Source: an uncultured Flavobacteriales bacterium
Lineage (GTDB): Bacteria; Bacteroidota; Bacteroidia; Flavobacteriales_G; Salibacteraceae
Direction of reading: 5' to 3'
Assembly (NCBI GenBank): GCA_913057205.1
Contig: CAJXNO010000005.1
Span: 44,620-108,619, forward strand
Length of the DNA: 64,000 nt
Shown: positions 44,610-53,569 of the stretch, piece by piece
Layout: each line of letters opens with the position of its first letter
Position numbering within the stretch: position 1 is the stretch's first letter
Program-made: the position numbers and the translations under genes
The notes under the pieces: model-generated
Seen by the model: only the letters and a program-made list of their open reading frames with translations
The model's database searches: none
Told to the model about the DNA's origin: nothing

Positions 44610-47600
44610 TCAGAATGCACGCTGAATTCCCAATAACCAACGGAAGGCGATGAATTCTTCTCCGGCTGGTGGACGATTCAAGAACAACGGAAAGTCTGCC
44701 CGGATACAAACGGGTTTAAGATCGGATAGCCAGCCCCATCGTTTGATCTCCAATGCAGCTCCAAGACCAGCGTCAGCTCGGATATTCGACCACTCTAACG
44801 GCTCATTATCTCGATTGATGTTTATGATTCCTGCATCAGCGAAAGCGTAGGTCTTCAATTCTATAAATCGCTTGTACCTAGGAAGAATAGAAATGAGGTC
44901 ATCAAATTCCAACTCCGTATTGAAGGCAACACCACTTTGTCCTGACACACCAAAGCGTAACAGGCTGTCACTGTTGATCTCTGGTAGAAGGTAGTTGTTG
45001 TAACCGCGCAGGTTCAAGCCTCCTCCAACTTGGAGGTTACCTGTGCTGACTCCATAGGCATTACCCGATACTAGTAGCTCATCTGGAACGAAGCCCCTGC
45101 TTCTTACCAAGGGATCATCCATCCAAGCCTCAGGATTTGCTCCAGCAGCAAACAATCTTGATTCTGGCGCCCATTCCTGACCCATGCCCCACTGTCCGAA
45201 CACCCGGGTTCTCCAATTCAAGCCACCGAATCGATTTTCATTCACCACATCAAGGTTCAAGAATCCATAGCTGTAGTCGGAGAAAAAGAAAGGACTCCTC
45301 AAATTGGAGCCGATGGTACCCACGCTTTGTTTACCATACCGGTAGCGATGTGTGAGTCCGATCTCGGTGAAGTTATTCCAGCGATCGGCTATCCAGTACT
45401 GTGGTAGGATCAAGTAATCTGTTGGACTCGTTCCTGGCCTATACAAACCTTCGAATGAGAACGAGACGGCGGTCTTCTCGTTCGGGAGCGCTTTGTTGAT
45501 CTCAAAACTATTCGTAAACAAGCCATCTAACCATCGGCTATGCCATGTGTAGCTTAGGTCGTCGCTGATCCCGCGCAGCGGATCGGTATACGTGAGTGCA
45601 TAATTCACTCGATTGTATTCCGCGATCGGTGAGGTAATATCCTGATTTAACAGCTGAGAATTGAACCACAACTTGAGGTCGAGTAGGTGATACACGGACG
45701 CGTACTGACCTTGTAGTTGTAATCCAAACTTGAACCCGTCAAAGCCATTATACCACAAGAGTGGATTCCACTCCATTTCATAGGCTTGATTCGGACGTGT
45801 CCACTGGAAATCATTCAACTCCAGTGACATGGGCGTTTTGCTGTGATTATCCAACTGATAGACATCTGCCAAACGACCAGAGGGATCGATCTGCGCACTA
45901 GAGAGTTTGCCATCCAATTGTACCTCGGCCTCATAGGTTGGATTGAATTCTTTCCAGCCATACCACTTATCGAGTACGGTAGCTTCGGTCTCCTTAACGA
46001 AATAGGTATTCGGTATAAGAAAATCGTACGTATTTCCTTGCTTATCCTTCACTTGAAGATCAATCGGCATGGCCATACCCTTTCGTTTCAACGTAAGTTG
46101 ATATCTCTGATCGCCCAGGTGCTTGATCTTCTTCAATTTGTAGTCTACGGTCTCACTGGTCTCCAGCCATTGATCGAAGAACCAGTTGAGGTCTACGTCT
46201 GTATACTGGATGATTGAACGTCTGAAATCGTCAAAGTAGGGGTGGCTGAATTTCCACTCGTTGAAATAATTGCGCATTGCCTTGCCGAACAGCTCATCAC
46301 CCAAGACATACTGTAGATTGTAGAGCATGGTCGCTGTCTTGTAGTAAACTTGTCCGTACTGCGAACGGGAGTCAAACCGATCGGAGTGTGTATTCAAACA
46401 AGGACTATCATCCCGAATGATGCTTGAAAAGTAATAGCCATCATAGACGGAAAGATCACGTTGTGAACGATACTCCTTGAACGGTTTTTCTATGCCAAGT
46501 ACGGACACCGACTGTTCTGAACTGTCGCCTTCTAGATGGGTCATTGCCCAAGCAGTAAGGAATTGGGTAAAGCCCTCATCCAATGCTGCTCGATACGTTT
46601 CATTGTTTCCCACCATCCCGAAGAACCAATTATGTCCTACCTCGTGTGCCAGCAAGGAACGGTAACCGGGATCGCGCCCACCATCCAAGGTCAACATAGG
46701 ATACTCCATCCCATCACGAGCATCAGCCACGATCATCTTATGATAGGCATAAGGACCAAAATCCTTCGAAAACAGGCTGATCACTTCCGCAGTATAGGAT
46801 GCCGCATTCTGCCATCCAGATGCATGTGGCTCCTGTGCCAAAGCATAACAAGTAACCTCATGCCCATTCTCGAGCACTACCTTTTCTGCGCCAATGCGAT
46901 AGGTGGGATCAGCTGTCCAAGCAAAGTCATGCACGTTTTCTGCATGGAATTTCCAAACTTTCCTAGCCTCAGTCTTCGGTATGATTTCCGATGGAGGCTC
47001 GTTCCAAGGTTTGTCTTTGAAGTTCTCAATGGCGAGTTTTTCCATGAGGTCTGCCGGGAGCACTTCTGATCGGTTGAGCAAGAAACCTGTGCCATCCAAA
47101 ATGTAGTGCGCAGGAAGATCCAGCGTTACATCAAAAGCGCCGAAGTCTCCATAGAACTCATGTCCTAGATGCTGATCGGTGGTCCAGCCGAAGCTAGCAT
47201 CGTAAACGCTGATCCGTGGATACCAGTGTACCACGTTGTAATGGTCATATCCCCATGCATTGTAGCGTTTCATACGCCCGTGGATTCCGCCAAACTTGGT
47301 GGTAAAGCGGCAGGCAATATTCACTGTTTCTCCAGGAAGAAGAGGGTCATTCAAGCGCACGAAGAGAATCGTATTGTCAAGCTCTGTGCTCACCGCCCTA
47401 TCGTTCACTGTCCAATCAGCAGTTGAAATGTGCTGAAAATCTGAAAAGCCCTTGGGTAGCGAACGCTCATTGAATGCACTTGCGTATGAGCCAGAGTCGA
47501 ATGCATTCTGATAGAGGTGAAAAACCAAATAGGTCAGGCTATCTGGACTATTGTTGGTGTAGTCCAACTCCATCGTACCATTCAGCTTGTGCTGCTGGTC

Positions 47601-47786
47601 GTCAAGTGCTGCCTTGATCTGATAAGCAACATCCTGCTGCCAATAAGCGCTATGGGGCTTCTTATTCTTCCAATAATAAGGGTTATCGTAGTGTTGAAAG
47701 GTATTGGGCGGTTGTAGTGGGTTATACTGAGCATGGACAAAGCTCACCTGAACCAATGCAACGAGAACTACGATGATCTTCCTCAT
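44610..47786 (-). CDS. M1-family metallopeptidase fused to an outer-membrane barrel-like domain
   Basis: A 1058-residue protein with a signal peptide (1-19, ending VHAQ). Residues about 45-600 form an M1 peptidase: GMEYP at 359-363, HEVGHNW with His381, Glu382 and His385, and Glu404 in LDEGFTQFLT. Residues about 680-1058 look like a beta-barrel of the BamA/surface-antigen type. This region has alternating Tyr/Trp/Phe strands, LNLRGYNNYLLPEI near 950, YAFADAGIININ near 1000, IRADFPLFLNRPP near 1030, and the terminal strand FRWLLGIQRAF ending in Phe. That suggests a peptidase tethered in the outer membrane. The start overlaps the nadC stop by 4 bases (ATGA). The barrel assignment is from sequence pattern only. 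Confidence 0.85.
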   Translation of the reverse strand: MRKIIVVLVALVQVSFVHAQYNPLQPPNTFQHYDNPYYWKNKKPHSAYWQQDVAYQIKAALDDQQHKLNGTMELDYTNNSPDSLTYLVFHLYQNAFDSGSYASAFNERSLPKGFSDFQHISTADWTVNDRAVSTELDNTILFVRLNDPLLPGETVNIACRFTTKFGGIHGRMKRYNAWGYDHYNVVHWYPRISVYDASFGWTTDQHLGHEFYGDFGAFDVTLDLPAHYILDGTGFLLNRSEVLPADLMEKLAIENFKDKPWNEPPSEIIPKTEARKVWKFHAENVHDFAWTADPTYRIGAEKVVLENGHEVTCYALAQEPHASGWQNAASYTAEVISLFSKDFGPYAYHKMIVADARDGMEYPMLTLDGGRDPGYRSLLAHEVGHNWFFGMVGNNETYRAALDEGFTQFLTAWAMTHLEGDSSEQSVSVLGIEKPFKEYRSQRDLSVYDGYYFSSIIRDDSPCLNTHSDRFDSRSQYGQVYYKTATMLYNLQYVLGDELFGKAMRNYFNEWKFSHPYFDDFRRSIIQYTDVDLNWFFDQWLETSETVDYKLKKIKHLGDQRYQLTLKRKGMAMPIDLQVKDKQGNTYDFLIPNTYFVKETEATVLDKWYGWKEFNPTYEAEVQLDGKLSSAQIDPSGRLADVYQLDNHSKTPMSLELNDFQWTRPNQAYEMEWNPLLWYNGFDGFKFGLQLQGQYASVYHLLDLKLWFNSQLLNQDITSPIAEYNRVNYALTYTDPLRGISDDLSYTWHSRWLDGLFTNSFEINKALPNEKTAVSFSFEGLYRPGTSPTDYLILPQYWIADRWNNFTEIGLTHRYRYGKQSVGTIGSNLRSPFFFSDYSYGFLNLDVVNENRFGGLNWRTRVFGQWGMGQEWAPESRLFAAGANPEAWMDDPLVRSRGFVPDELLVSGNAYGVSTGNLQVGGGLNLRGYNNYLLPEINSDSLLRFGVSGQSGVAFNTELEFDDLISILPRYKRFIELKTYAFADAGIININRDNEPLEWSNIRADAGLGAALEIKRWGWLSDLKPVCIRADFPLFLNRPPAGEEFIAFRWLLGIQRAF

Positions 47787-48637
47787 ACGTCATCAATTTT
47801 CAAACTCAGATCAAGGGATTTGACGGAGTGTGTCAAAGCTCCAACTGACACTAAGTCAACACCCGCTTCAGCATAGCCTTGTATGGTATCCAAAGTGATA
47901 CCGCCAGATGACTCCAACTCAAACCGGCCAGCCACACGATCTACTGCCAAACGCGTTCGATCTACGCTAAAATTATCCAACATGATTCGATCCAAACCAC
48001 CGTGCTCCAATGCTTGCTCCAACTCATCTTCATTGCGGACTTCCAGTTCAATCCTCAGATCAAGGTTCTTGAAAGTCAAGTAATCATGTACTCGGTTCAA
48101 TGCATTGGAAATGGATCCGGCTTCATCTACATGGTTATCCTTGATCAAGATCATGTCATACAATCCAAAGCGATGATTCTCTCCCCCGCCAATCTTTACC
48201 GCTTGTTTCTCAAACCAACGTAGACCCGGGGTGGTCTTGCGTGTATCGAGCACCTTGGCCTTCGTATGCGCAATACGCTCCACGTAGCGCTGTGTGATGG
48301 TGGCGATCCCACTCATTCGCTGCATCAGGTTCAACACCAATCGCTCCGCTGTCAGGATACTTCTTGCAGGTCCATAGACCTTAAAAGCTTCCATTCCTGC
48401 CTCGATATCGGCCCCGTCTGCTATGGTGGGCCTGAACTCAAGTGTTGGATCCACGTAGCTAAAAACCTGCTTGGCCACGTCCATCCCAGCAAGTATGCCT
48501 CTTTCTTTAACCTTCAAGACCGCTTCTCCAATCTTGTCTTGAGGGATGCACGCCAAAGTGGTATGATCGCCATCTTGTACATCCTCCTCAATCGCTCTGG
48601 CAATGAATGCCTCGAGCGAAAACGCTCTACTCTCCAT
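47783..48637 (-). CDS. nadC: Nicotinate-nucleotide pyrophosphorylase (carboxylating)
   Basis: Converts quinolinate and PRPP to nicotinate mononucleotide in NAD synthesis. The 284-residue protein shows EEDVQDGDHTTLACIP at the N-terminus, LMQRMSGIATITQRYVE, the PRPP/quinolinate-binding VLDTRKTTPGLRWFEKQAVK and GGENHRFGLYDMILIKDNH. The C-terminal IMLDNFS and LESSGGITLDTI complete the barrel. Length is normal. The start overlaps DUF4783 by 11 bases and the end overlaps the M1-barrel gene by 4 bases. rlmH, DUF4783 and nadC together are a grouping I recall from many Bacteroidota. Confidence 0.96.
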   Translation of the reverse strand: MESRAFSLEAFIARAIEEDVQDGDHTTLACIPQDKIGEAVLKVKERGILAGMDVAKQVFSYVDPTLEFRPTIADGADIEAGMEAFKVYGPARSILTAERLVLNLMQRMSGIATITQRYVERIAHTKAKVLDTRKTTPGLRWFEKQAVKIGGGENHRFGLYDMILIKDNHVDEAGSISNALNRVHDYLTFKNLDLRIELEVRNEDELEQALEHGGLDRIMLDNFSVDRTRLAVDRVAGRFELESSGGITLDTIQGYAEAGVDLVSVGALTHSVKSLDLSLKIDDV

Positions 48638-49010
48638 TCTCTATTTCTAAGCTTTGAATAACATAATCGCTGATTGCCTTGTGCATGTAGAAGGTCACCC
48701 GATACGTCCCTTTTGATGTATAAAGCTGTCCGATCATGTAATGCACATCACTCTTCGAATTCCCCTTATGAACCGATTCAAAACTCCTCGGTTCACTGTC
48801 CATGAAAAAAGAACGCAAACGATTCTCCGCATCGCTTTTTGAAATGGTCGAGGTCTTTCCATCCATAGAATATTCAACGGTATTGTCCATCAACTGACCT
48901 AAAGCGGTAGCATTACCTTTGGAAAAAGCACCTGCGACCTTATCGAAGTCTTGAGCAGACGTCAAGGTTGAAATGAAAATGGTGCAGAACAGAAAGACAA
49001 ATCGTTTCAT
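48627..49010 (-). CDS. DUF4783 exported protein
   Basis: A 127-residue protein with a signal peptide (FVFLFCTIFISTLTSAQ) and one small alpha+beta domain of the NTF2-like/DUF4783 type: FSKGNATALGQLMDNTVEYS near residue 30 and YMIGQLYTSKGTYRVTFYMH near 95. The function is unknown. It is divergent from rlmH (42-base gap) and overlaps nadC by 11 bases. Confidence 0.85.
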   Translation of the reverse strand: MKRFVFLFCTIFISTLTSAQDFDKVAGAFSKGNATALGQLMDNTVEYSMDGKTSTISKSDAENRLRSFFMDSEPRSFESVHKGNSKSDVHYMIGQLYTSKGTYRVTFYMHKAISDYVIQSLEIENGE

Positions 49011-49052
49011 ATGGATGGAGCTTGATGGGTTTCATTCAAATATATCGGAACT

Positions 49053-49526
49053 ATGAAGATTCGCGTGCTTTGCATCGGTAAAACCAATGTTTCCTTTGCC
49101 AAGGAGGGCCAGGAAGAATACTTGAAGCGCCTCAGGCACTACTGCAATCTTGAATGGCTTGAACTTCCTGATCCGAAAAAAGTAGACCGGAAGGATCAAG
49201 CAGCCTTGAAGCAGAAAGAAGGAGAACGCTTTTTGGAACAGATCCAAGCCAATGATCGGGTTATCTTACTGGATGAACAAGGGAAGGAAATGAGTTCTGA
49301 GCGCTTCGCGGGATGGATGAATGAGCACCAGATCTATCAACAGCAAGACCTTGTTTTCGTTATTGGTGGGGCCTATGGTTTCTCAGATGCCATGAGACAA
49401 CGCTCAAACGGTAGTATTTCACTTTCTAAAATGACGTTCAACCATCAGATGGTACGGGCGATCTTCTTGGAACAAGTTTATCGCGCGTTCACCATCATCC
49501 GTGGAGAACCTTACCATCACGCTTGA
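49053..49526 (+). CDS. rlmH: 23S rRNA (pseudouridine1915-N3)-methyltransferase
   Basis: SPOUT-fold methyltransferase that methylates pseudouridine 1915 of 23S rRNA in assembled ribosomes. The 157-residue product has the usual length, the SAM-binding knot LVFVIGGAYGFSDAMRQR near residue 100, and the C-terminal signature RAIFLEQVYRAFTIIRGEPY. It stands alone on the plus strand and overlaps the convergent galE by 32 bases. Confidence 0.96.
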   Translation: MKIRVLCIGKTNVSFAKEGQEEYLKRLRHYCNLEWLELPDPKKVDRKDQAALKQKEGERFLEQIQANDRVILLDEQGKEMSSERFAGWMNEHQIYQQQDLVFVIGGAYGFSDAMRQRSNGSISLSKMTFNHQMVRAIFLEQVYRAFTIIRGEPYHHA

Positions 49527-50547
49527 GCGTGTTCAAGTGCTGCTGCCATTTCCAAGCTGAGCGTATGGCATCGTTTATGGTATACTTTGGTATCCATCCT
49601 AGGGCATCTACCGCCTTCCTGTTATTGGCGAATATTTTCTCTACATCACCTGCTCTTCGTGGACCGATGGTATAGTTGAGCCGCTCTCCGCTCTCTGCCT
49701 CGAAGGCCTTGATCACCTCGAGAACGCTGACCCCAGTACCCGAACCAAGGTTGAAAACATCGTAATTCTTCTCTGTATCATGCTTGTCTAAGTATTCCAC
49801 AGCCAGCACATGCGCATGTGCGATATCGCTCACATGGATATAATCACGAATGGCCGTTCCGTCGGGTGTATTGTAATCGTTTCCGTGAACCACTAGGCGA
49901 TCGATCCATCCGCTTGCAAACTGAGTAACCACAGGCACCAAGTTGTTCGGCCTCCCCTTCGGCAACTCTCCATTCACGCCTGAAATATGTGCCCCTACTG
50001 GGTTGAAATAGCGTAACGAAAGCCCCTTAAACCCATGCTTTGTCTTAGCAAAATCGGATAGAATCTTCTCACCAACGAGCTTGGTATAGCCGTAGGGGGA
50101 TTCAGGAATCTGCGTAGGCGTATCTTCAGTTACGGGCTGCTCTTTTGCATTTCCGTAGACCGTACAAGAAGATGAAAAAATGAAGTGCTTGATGTTGTAC
50201 TTCTCTACACATTTCAGCAGATTGATCAGCCCATTCAAGTTGTTCTGATAATACTTCACCGGCTTTTCTACCGACTCACCCACCGCCTTCAATGCCGCGA
50301 AATGAATGATACCATCAATCTTCCCCACTTGATTAAAGAACTCCCGTTTGAGGGTAGCATACTTCGTGAGGTCAATATCATAGTTCTTGACGCGCTTACC
50401 GGTGATCTCAGCGATGCGGTCAAAGGTGGCAGGCTCTGAATTGGAAAAATTATCGATGGACACCACCTCATGGTTGGTCTGTTCGAGAATATCGATGATG
50501 GTATGTGAACCTATGTATCCCGCACCTCCGGTAACTAAAATCTTCAT
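49495..50547 (-). CDS. galE: UDP-glucose 4-epimerase
   Basis: Interconverts UDP-glucose and UDP-galactose, supplying galactose for surface glycans. The 350-residue short-chain dehydrogenase-type protein has the NAD-binding MKILVTGGAGYIGSHTI, catalytic Ser/Thr in FSSSCTVYG, Tyr and Lys in YGYTKLVGEKIL, and the GalE-type RYFNPVGAHISG and GDGTAIRDYIH-like DGTAIRDYIHVSD motifs. Length fits GalE. It is divergent from the broken membrane protein and overlaps rlmH at its 3' end by 32 bases. Confidence 0.95.
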   Translation of the reverse strand: MKILVTGGAGYIGSHTIIDILEQTNHEVVSIDNFSNSEPATFDRIAEITGKRVKNYDIDLTKYATLKREFFNQVGKIDGIIHFAALKAVGESVEKPVKYYQNNLNGLINLLKCVEKYNIKHFIFSSSCTVYGNAKEQPVTEDTPTQIPESPYGYTKLVGEKILSDFAKTKHGFKGLSLRYFNPVGAHISGVNGELPKGRPNNLVPVVTQFASGWIDRLVVHGNDYNTPDGTAIRDYIHVSDIAHAHVLAVEYLDKHDTEKNYDVFNLGSGTGVSVLEVIKAFEAESGERLNYTIGPRRAGDVEKIFANNRKAVDALGWIPKYTINDAIRSAWKWQQHLNTLKRDGKVLHG

Positions 50548-50600
50548 ACTATAGTCGCGTCAAATTAGGCTGATAATACATCGACCTTTGAATCGCGCAA

Positions 50601-51922
50601 ATGTACGGTACTACCATTGAATACTGGGAATTGCTTCTAGCACCACTGTACCTGCTCATTCCTATTGCGCTCATATTCTTTTTTCCGAAGGCCTCCGAAC
50701 GAAAATGGTTTGCACTCGGAATGTCGGCCCGTCTCGATGGAGCAGTCTTTTACACGCTAATCTACCTTTTCTACTGCCAAGGAGGCGACACCATCGCATA
50801 CTATGCCACGGCCGTTCCCTTTGTGAACATGCTAGCGCAAGATCCCTTTTACCGGGCTAGAGCTCCTGTTCAGTAGCTATAGCGTTGAAAACTACTCTCG
50901 CTTTAACCCAGACACTGGGTATCCACTTGGTTATATCTACAGTGAGCAAGACACCTTTATGGTGTCTAGGGTAATTACTCCCTTCTTGTTCTTCGGTTTC
51001 AACAGCTATCTGCTTGGCTCCATACTGATCGCTACTTTCAGTTTCTTTGGACCTTGGAAGCTATTTCAACTCTTCCTAACCCTCGCCCCAAATGCAAAAC
51101 GGATTGCATTGATCTCTGCCTTGTTCTTCCCAAGTGTTGTATTCTGGGGCAGCGGTATATTTAAAGACACCATCACCTACGCCTCGCTGTGCTACCTTGT
51201 TTATGGCTTTTACCACACAGTAATTCGCCGGAACATCAGTGTTTGGAGGATCATCTTCTCCTTGATCACGGTCTACTTCATCCTCACCATCAAACCTTAT
51301 GTGTTCTTGGCCATGCTTCCAGGTGCCTTGATCTGGTATTTCTTCCGTTCGATTCAAGGCATCCAAAATGCATTCATCCGGAAAAGGTATCATTCCATTC
51401 ATCTTCGCGATAAGCATCGGACTCTTTGCCCTTACCTACTCCTACATCGGCGAATAGTTAGGTGACTATTCTGCTACGGAGAAGATCATAGAAAAAGCCA
51501 TCGTTAGTCAAGAAGACCTCAAGCGCGATTATTACGGAGGCAACACCTTTGACATCGGCACCATTGAGACGACCATCATTGGTATTATCAGTAAGTTTCC
51601 ACTGGCAACCTTTAATGGCTTCTTTGGTCCAACACTCATTCACATCAACAACATCGTGATGTTCCTATCGGTCATTGAGAACACCTTTTTGCTACTGCTC
51701 ACATTGTCCATATTCGTGCTTAGAAATCCATTAAAAACGCTTCAAAACATCAGTAACTCACCGTTTCTGATCTTCTGCCTTTCATTCAGTGTGTTCCTGG
51801 CATTCGCCATTGGACCCACCACCTCAAACTTTGGAGCACTCGTTCGTTTCAAGATTCCGCTCATCCCCTTCTTTTGTTTTCTGCTTCTTACGCTGTATTA
51901 TAGGACCAACATAAAATCATAG
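50601..51922 (+). pseudogene. Decayed polytopic membrane protein
   Basis: Three frames join into one hydrophobic protein of about 439 residues. The first frame (50601 to about 50848) ends near NMLAQDP; one extra C in CCCTTTT at about 50846 moves it to a frame reading ELLFSSYSVENYSRFNPDTG and on to about 51380. There one extra A in CGGAAAAGG moves it to a third frame, GIIPFIFAISIG. That frame meets an in-frame TAG at 51455-51457 (after SYIGE) but then continues SATEKIIEKA, RDYYGGNTFDIG and a final helix to 51922. I recall similar uncharacterised membrane proteins in Flavobacteriales near polysaccharide genes. With two indels and one nonsense change it cannot be functional as read. Confidence 0.82.
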
Positions 51923-51927
51923 ACCTC

Positions 51928-52509
51928 ATGAAGCTCATTTTTGCATCCGGAAACAAGCATAAACTAGAAGAACTCCAGGCCAAAATCACACCTCCATTCG
52001 AAGTTGTGTCGATGCGCGCACTTGGATTCAAAGGCGAGATCGCAGAACCTGGTGTTACCCTTGAAGAAAATGCGAAGATCAAAGCGGATTTTATCTATGA
52101 TATGTTTGGACAGAGCACCTTTGCCGACGACTCCGGTTTGGAGATCGATGCGCTCGATGGGCGACCTGGGGTTTACTCTGCCCGCTTCGCAGGAGAGAAC
52201 TGCAGCTTCGATGACAACAATAAAAAAGTGCTGAAGCTACTCAAAGGAAAAGCCAACAGAAAGGCTCGGTTTAGGACAGTGATTCATCTTATCCTGATCG
52301 GTGAACACCATTCCTTTGAAGGAGTGGTAAACGGACAAATCATCGATGAATACCGCGGAAGTGATGGTTTTGGCTACGACCCTATTTTCATTCCAGAAGG
52401 ACATGAAAAAACATTCGCAGAGATGAGTCTAGCGGAGAAGAATGAGATCAGTCACCGCGCTAAGGCAGTACAAAAGCTTATCGATTTTCTTGGGAAAAGC
52501 GATGTTTGA
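51928..52509 (+). CDS. rdgB: Non-canonical purine NTP pyrophosphatase (RdgB/HAM1)
   Basis: Hydrolyses ITP, dITP and XTP to monophosphates, keeping deaminated purines out of nucleic acids. The 193-residue protein has the substrate/metal motif IFASGNKHKLEEL at the N-terminus, TFADDSGLEIDALDGRPGVY near residue 66, GFGYDPIF near 145 and EMSLAEKNEISHRAKA near the end. Length is typical. It begins 5 bases after the broken membrane protein and overlaps the convergent ddl by 32 bases. Confidence 0.96.
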   Translation: MKLIFASGNKHKLEELQAKITPPFEVVSMRALGFKGEIAEPGVTLEENAKIKADFIYDMFGQSTFADDSGLEIDALDGRPGVYSARFAGENCSFDDNNKKVLKLLKGKANRKARFRTVIHLILIGEHHSFEGVVNGQIIDEYRGSDGFGYDPIFIPEGHEKTFAEMSLAEKNEISHRAKAVQKLIDFLGKSDV

Positions 52510-53488
52510 AAGCACGCGCTTTGAACATCTCTTCAAGCGATAGATCGAAGAAGTCTGAAAGCTGATAGCCACAGTAGGTAGCCTGTTGCGGAAGAATACT
52601 TGCTTCGCTCAGTCCCGGTGTGGTATTCGGCTCAATGAGGTAAACTCCGTCCTCACAAACCATGAAATCTATGCGGATCATTCCTCGACAATCAAGAAGG
52701 TCATAGATCCGTTCCGTGAGGCGCATGATCTCCTCATAGACCTTAGACTCTAAGCGGGCCGGTGTAATCTCCTGGGTTTTTGTGTTGTTATATTTTGAGT
52801 CGAAATCAAAGAATTCGTTTGCAGGAACGATCTCGGTAATCGCCAATGCTTTCGGTACTCCATCCAAACTGATGCATCCGCATGAAACCTCTGTTCCTGG
52901 CAGAAAGCGCTCAATGAGCGCACCAACTCCATCGGCCTGAGCAAGCTTGATCGCACCGGCAATTCCGTCTTTATCACGAACCTTGGTTACCCCGATGCTT
53001 GACCCACCATCATTAGGCTTCACAAAGCAGGGCAATCCTACCTTCTGGACAATGGCCTCTGCATCAAACGAAGCACCAAGCTTCACATGAACTGCCTCTG
53101 CCACCTTAACCCCAAAGCTCTTCAGATAGGCGTTGCAAGCTGCTTTATTAAAGGATAAAGACGAGGCAAGGAGACCGCAATTATTGTAAGGAATATCCAG
53201 TAAATCAAAGTAGCCTTGAAGAATACCATCCTCCCCAGGTGTTCCATGAATGGCACTAAAAACGCCGTCAAAATGAATGACCTGACCGTTCAGGGTGAAG
53301 CTAAAATCATCCTTATTGATGGGCAATTGCTGCTGGTCGTAGGAAACAAACCACTGGGAGCGGTTCACATCAACCAGAAAGGAGCGGTACTTATGAGGTG
53401 GTAAGCTCTGCGCCACTACCTGAGCGCTCTTTTGAGAGACTACGCGCTCACCGGAAAATCCGCCAAAAACAATTGCGATGGTTTTCAA
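52478..53488 (-). CDS. ddl: D-alanine--D-alanine ligase
   Basis: ATP-grasp enzyme making the D-Ala-D-Ala dipeptide for peptidoglycan. The 336-residue protein starts KTIAIVFGGFSGERVVSQKS. It contains AIHGTPGEDGILQGYFDLLD, the ATP-site CFVKPNDGGSSIGVTKV, ERFLPGTEVSCGCI, and the metal-binding RIDFMVCEDGVYLIEPNTTP with LSEASILPQQ. In relatives I recall ddl heading an operon with PASTA and RluA genes; here those lie downstream on the opposite strand, separated by a nucleotide-sugar epimerase, suggesting rearrangement. Confidence 0.96.
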   Translation of the reverse strand: MKTIAIVFGGFSGERVVSQKSAQVVAQSLPPHKYRSFLVDVNRSQWFVSYDQQQLPINKDDFSFTLNGQVIHFDGVFSAIHGTPGEDGILQGYFDLLDIPYNNCGLLASSLSFNKAACNAYLKSFGVKVAEAVHVKLGASFDAEAIVQKVGLPCFVKPNDGGSSIGVTKVRDKDGIAGAIKLAQADGVGALIERFLPGTEVSCGCISLDGVPKALAITEIVPANEFFDFDSKYNNTKTQEITPARLESKVYEEIMRLTERIYDLLDCRGMIRIDFMVCEDGVYLIEPNTTPGLSEASILPQQATYCGYQLSDFFDLSLEEMFKARAFKHRFSQENR

Positions 53489-53569
53489 TGCTCGAGTTAT
53501 TCACTCAAAGCTACTGAAGGCTTCAGGGCATGAAAGCCTGGCAAGAAACAATTATCAACAGCTCGCGTG

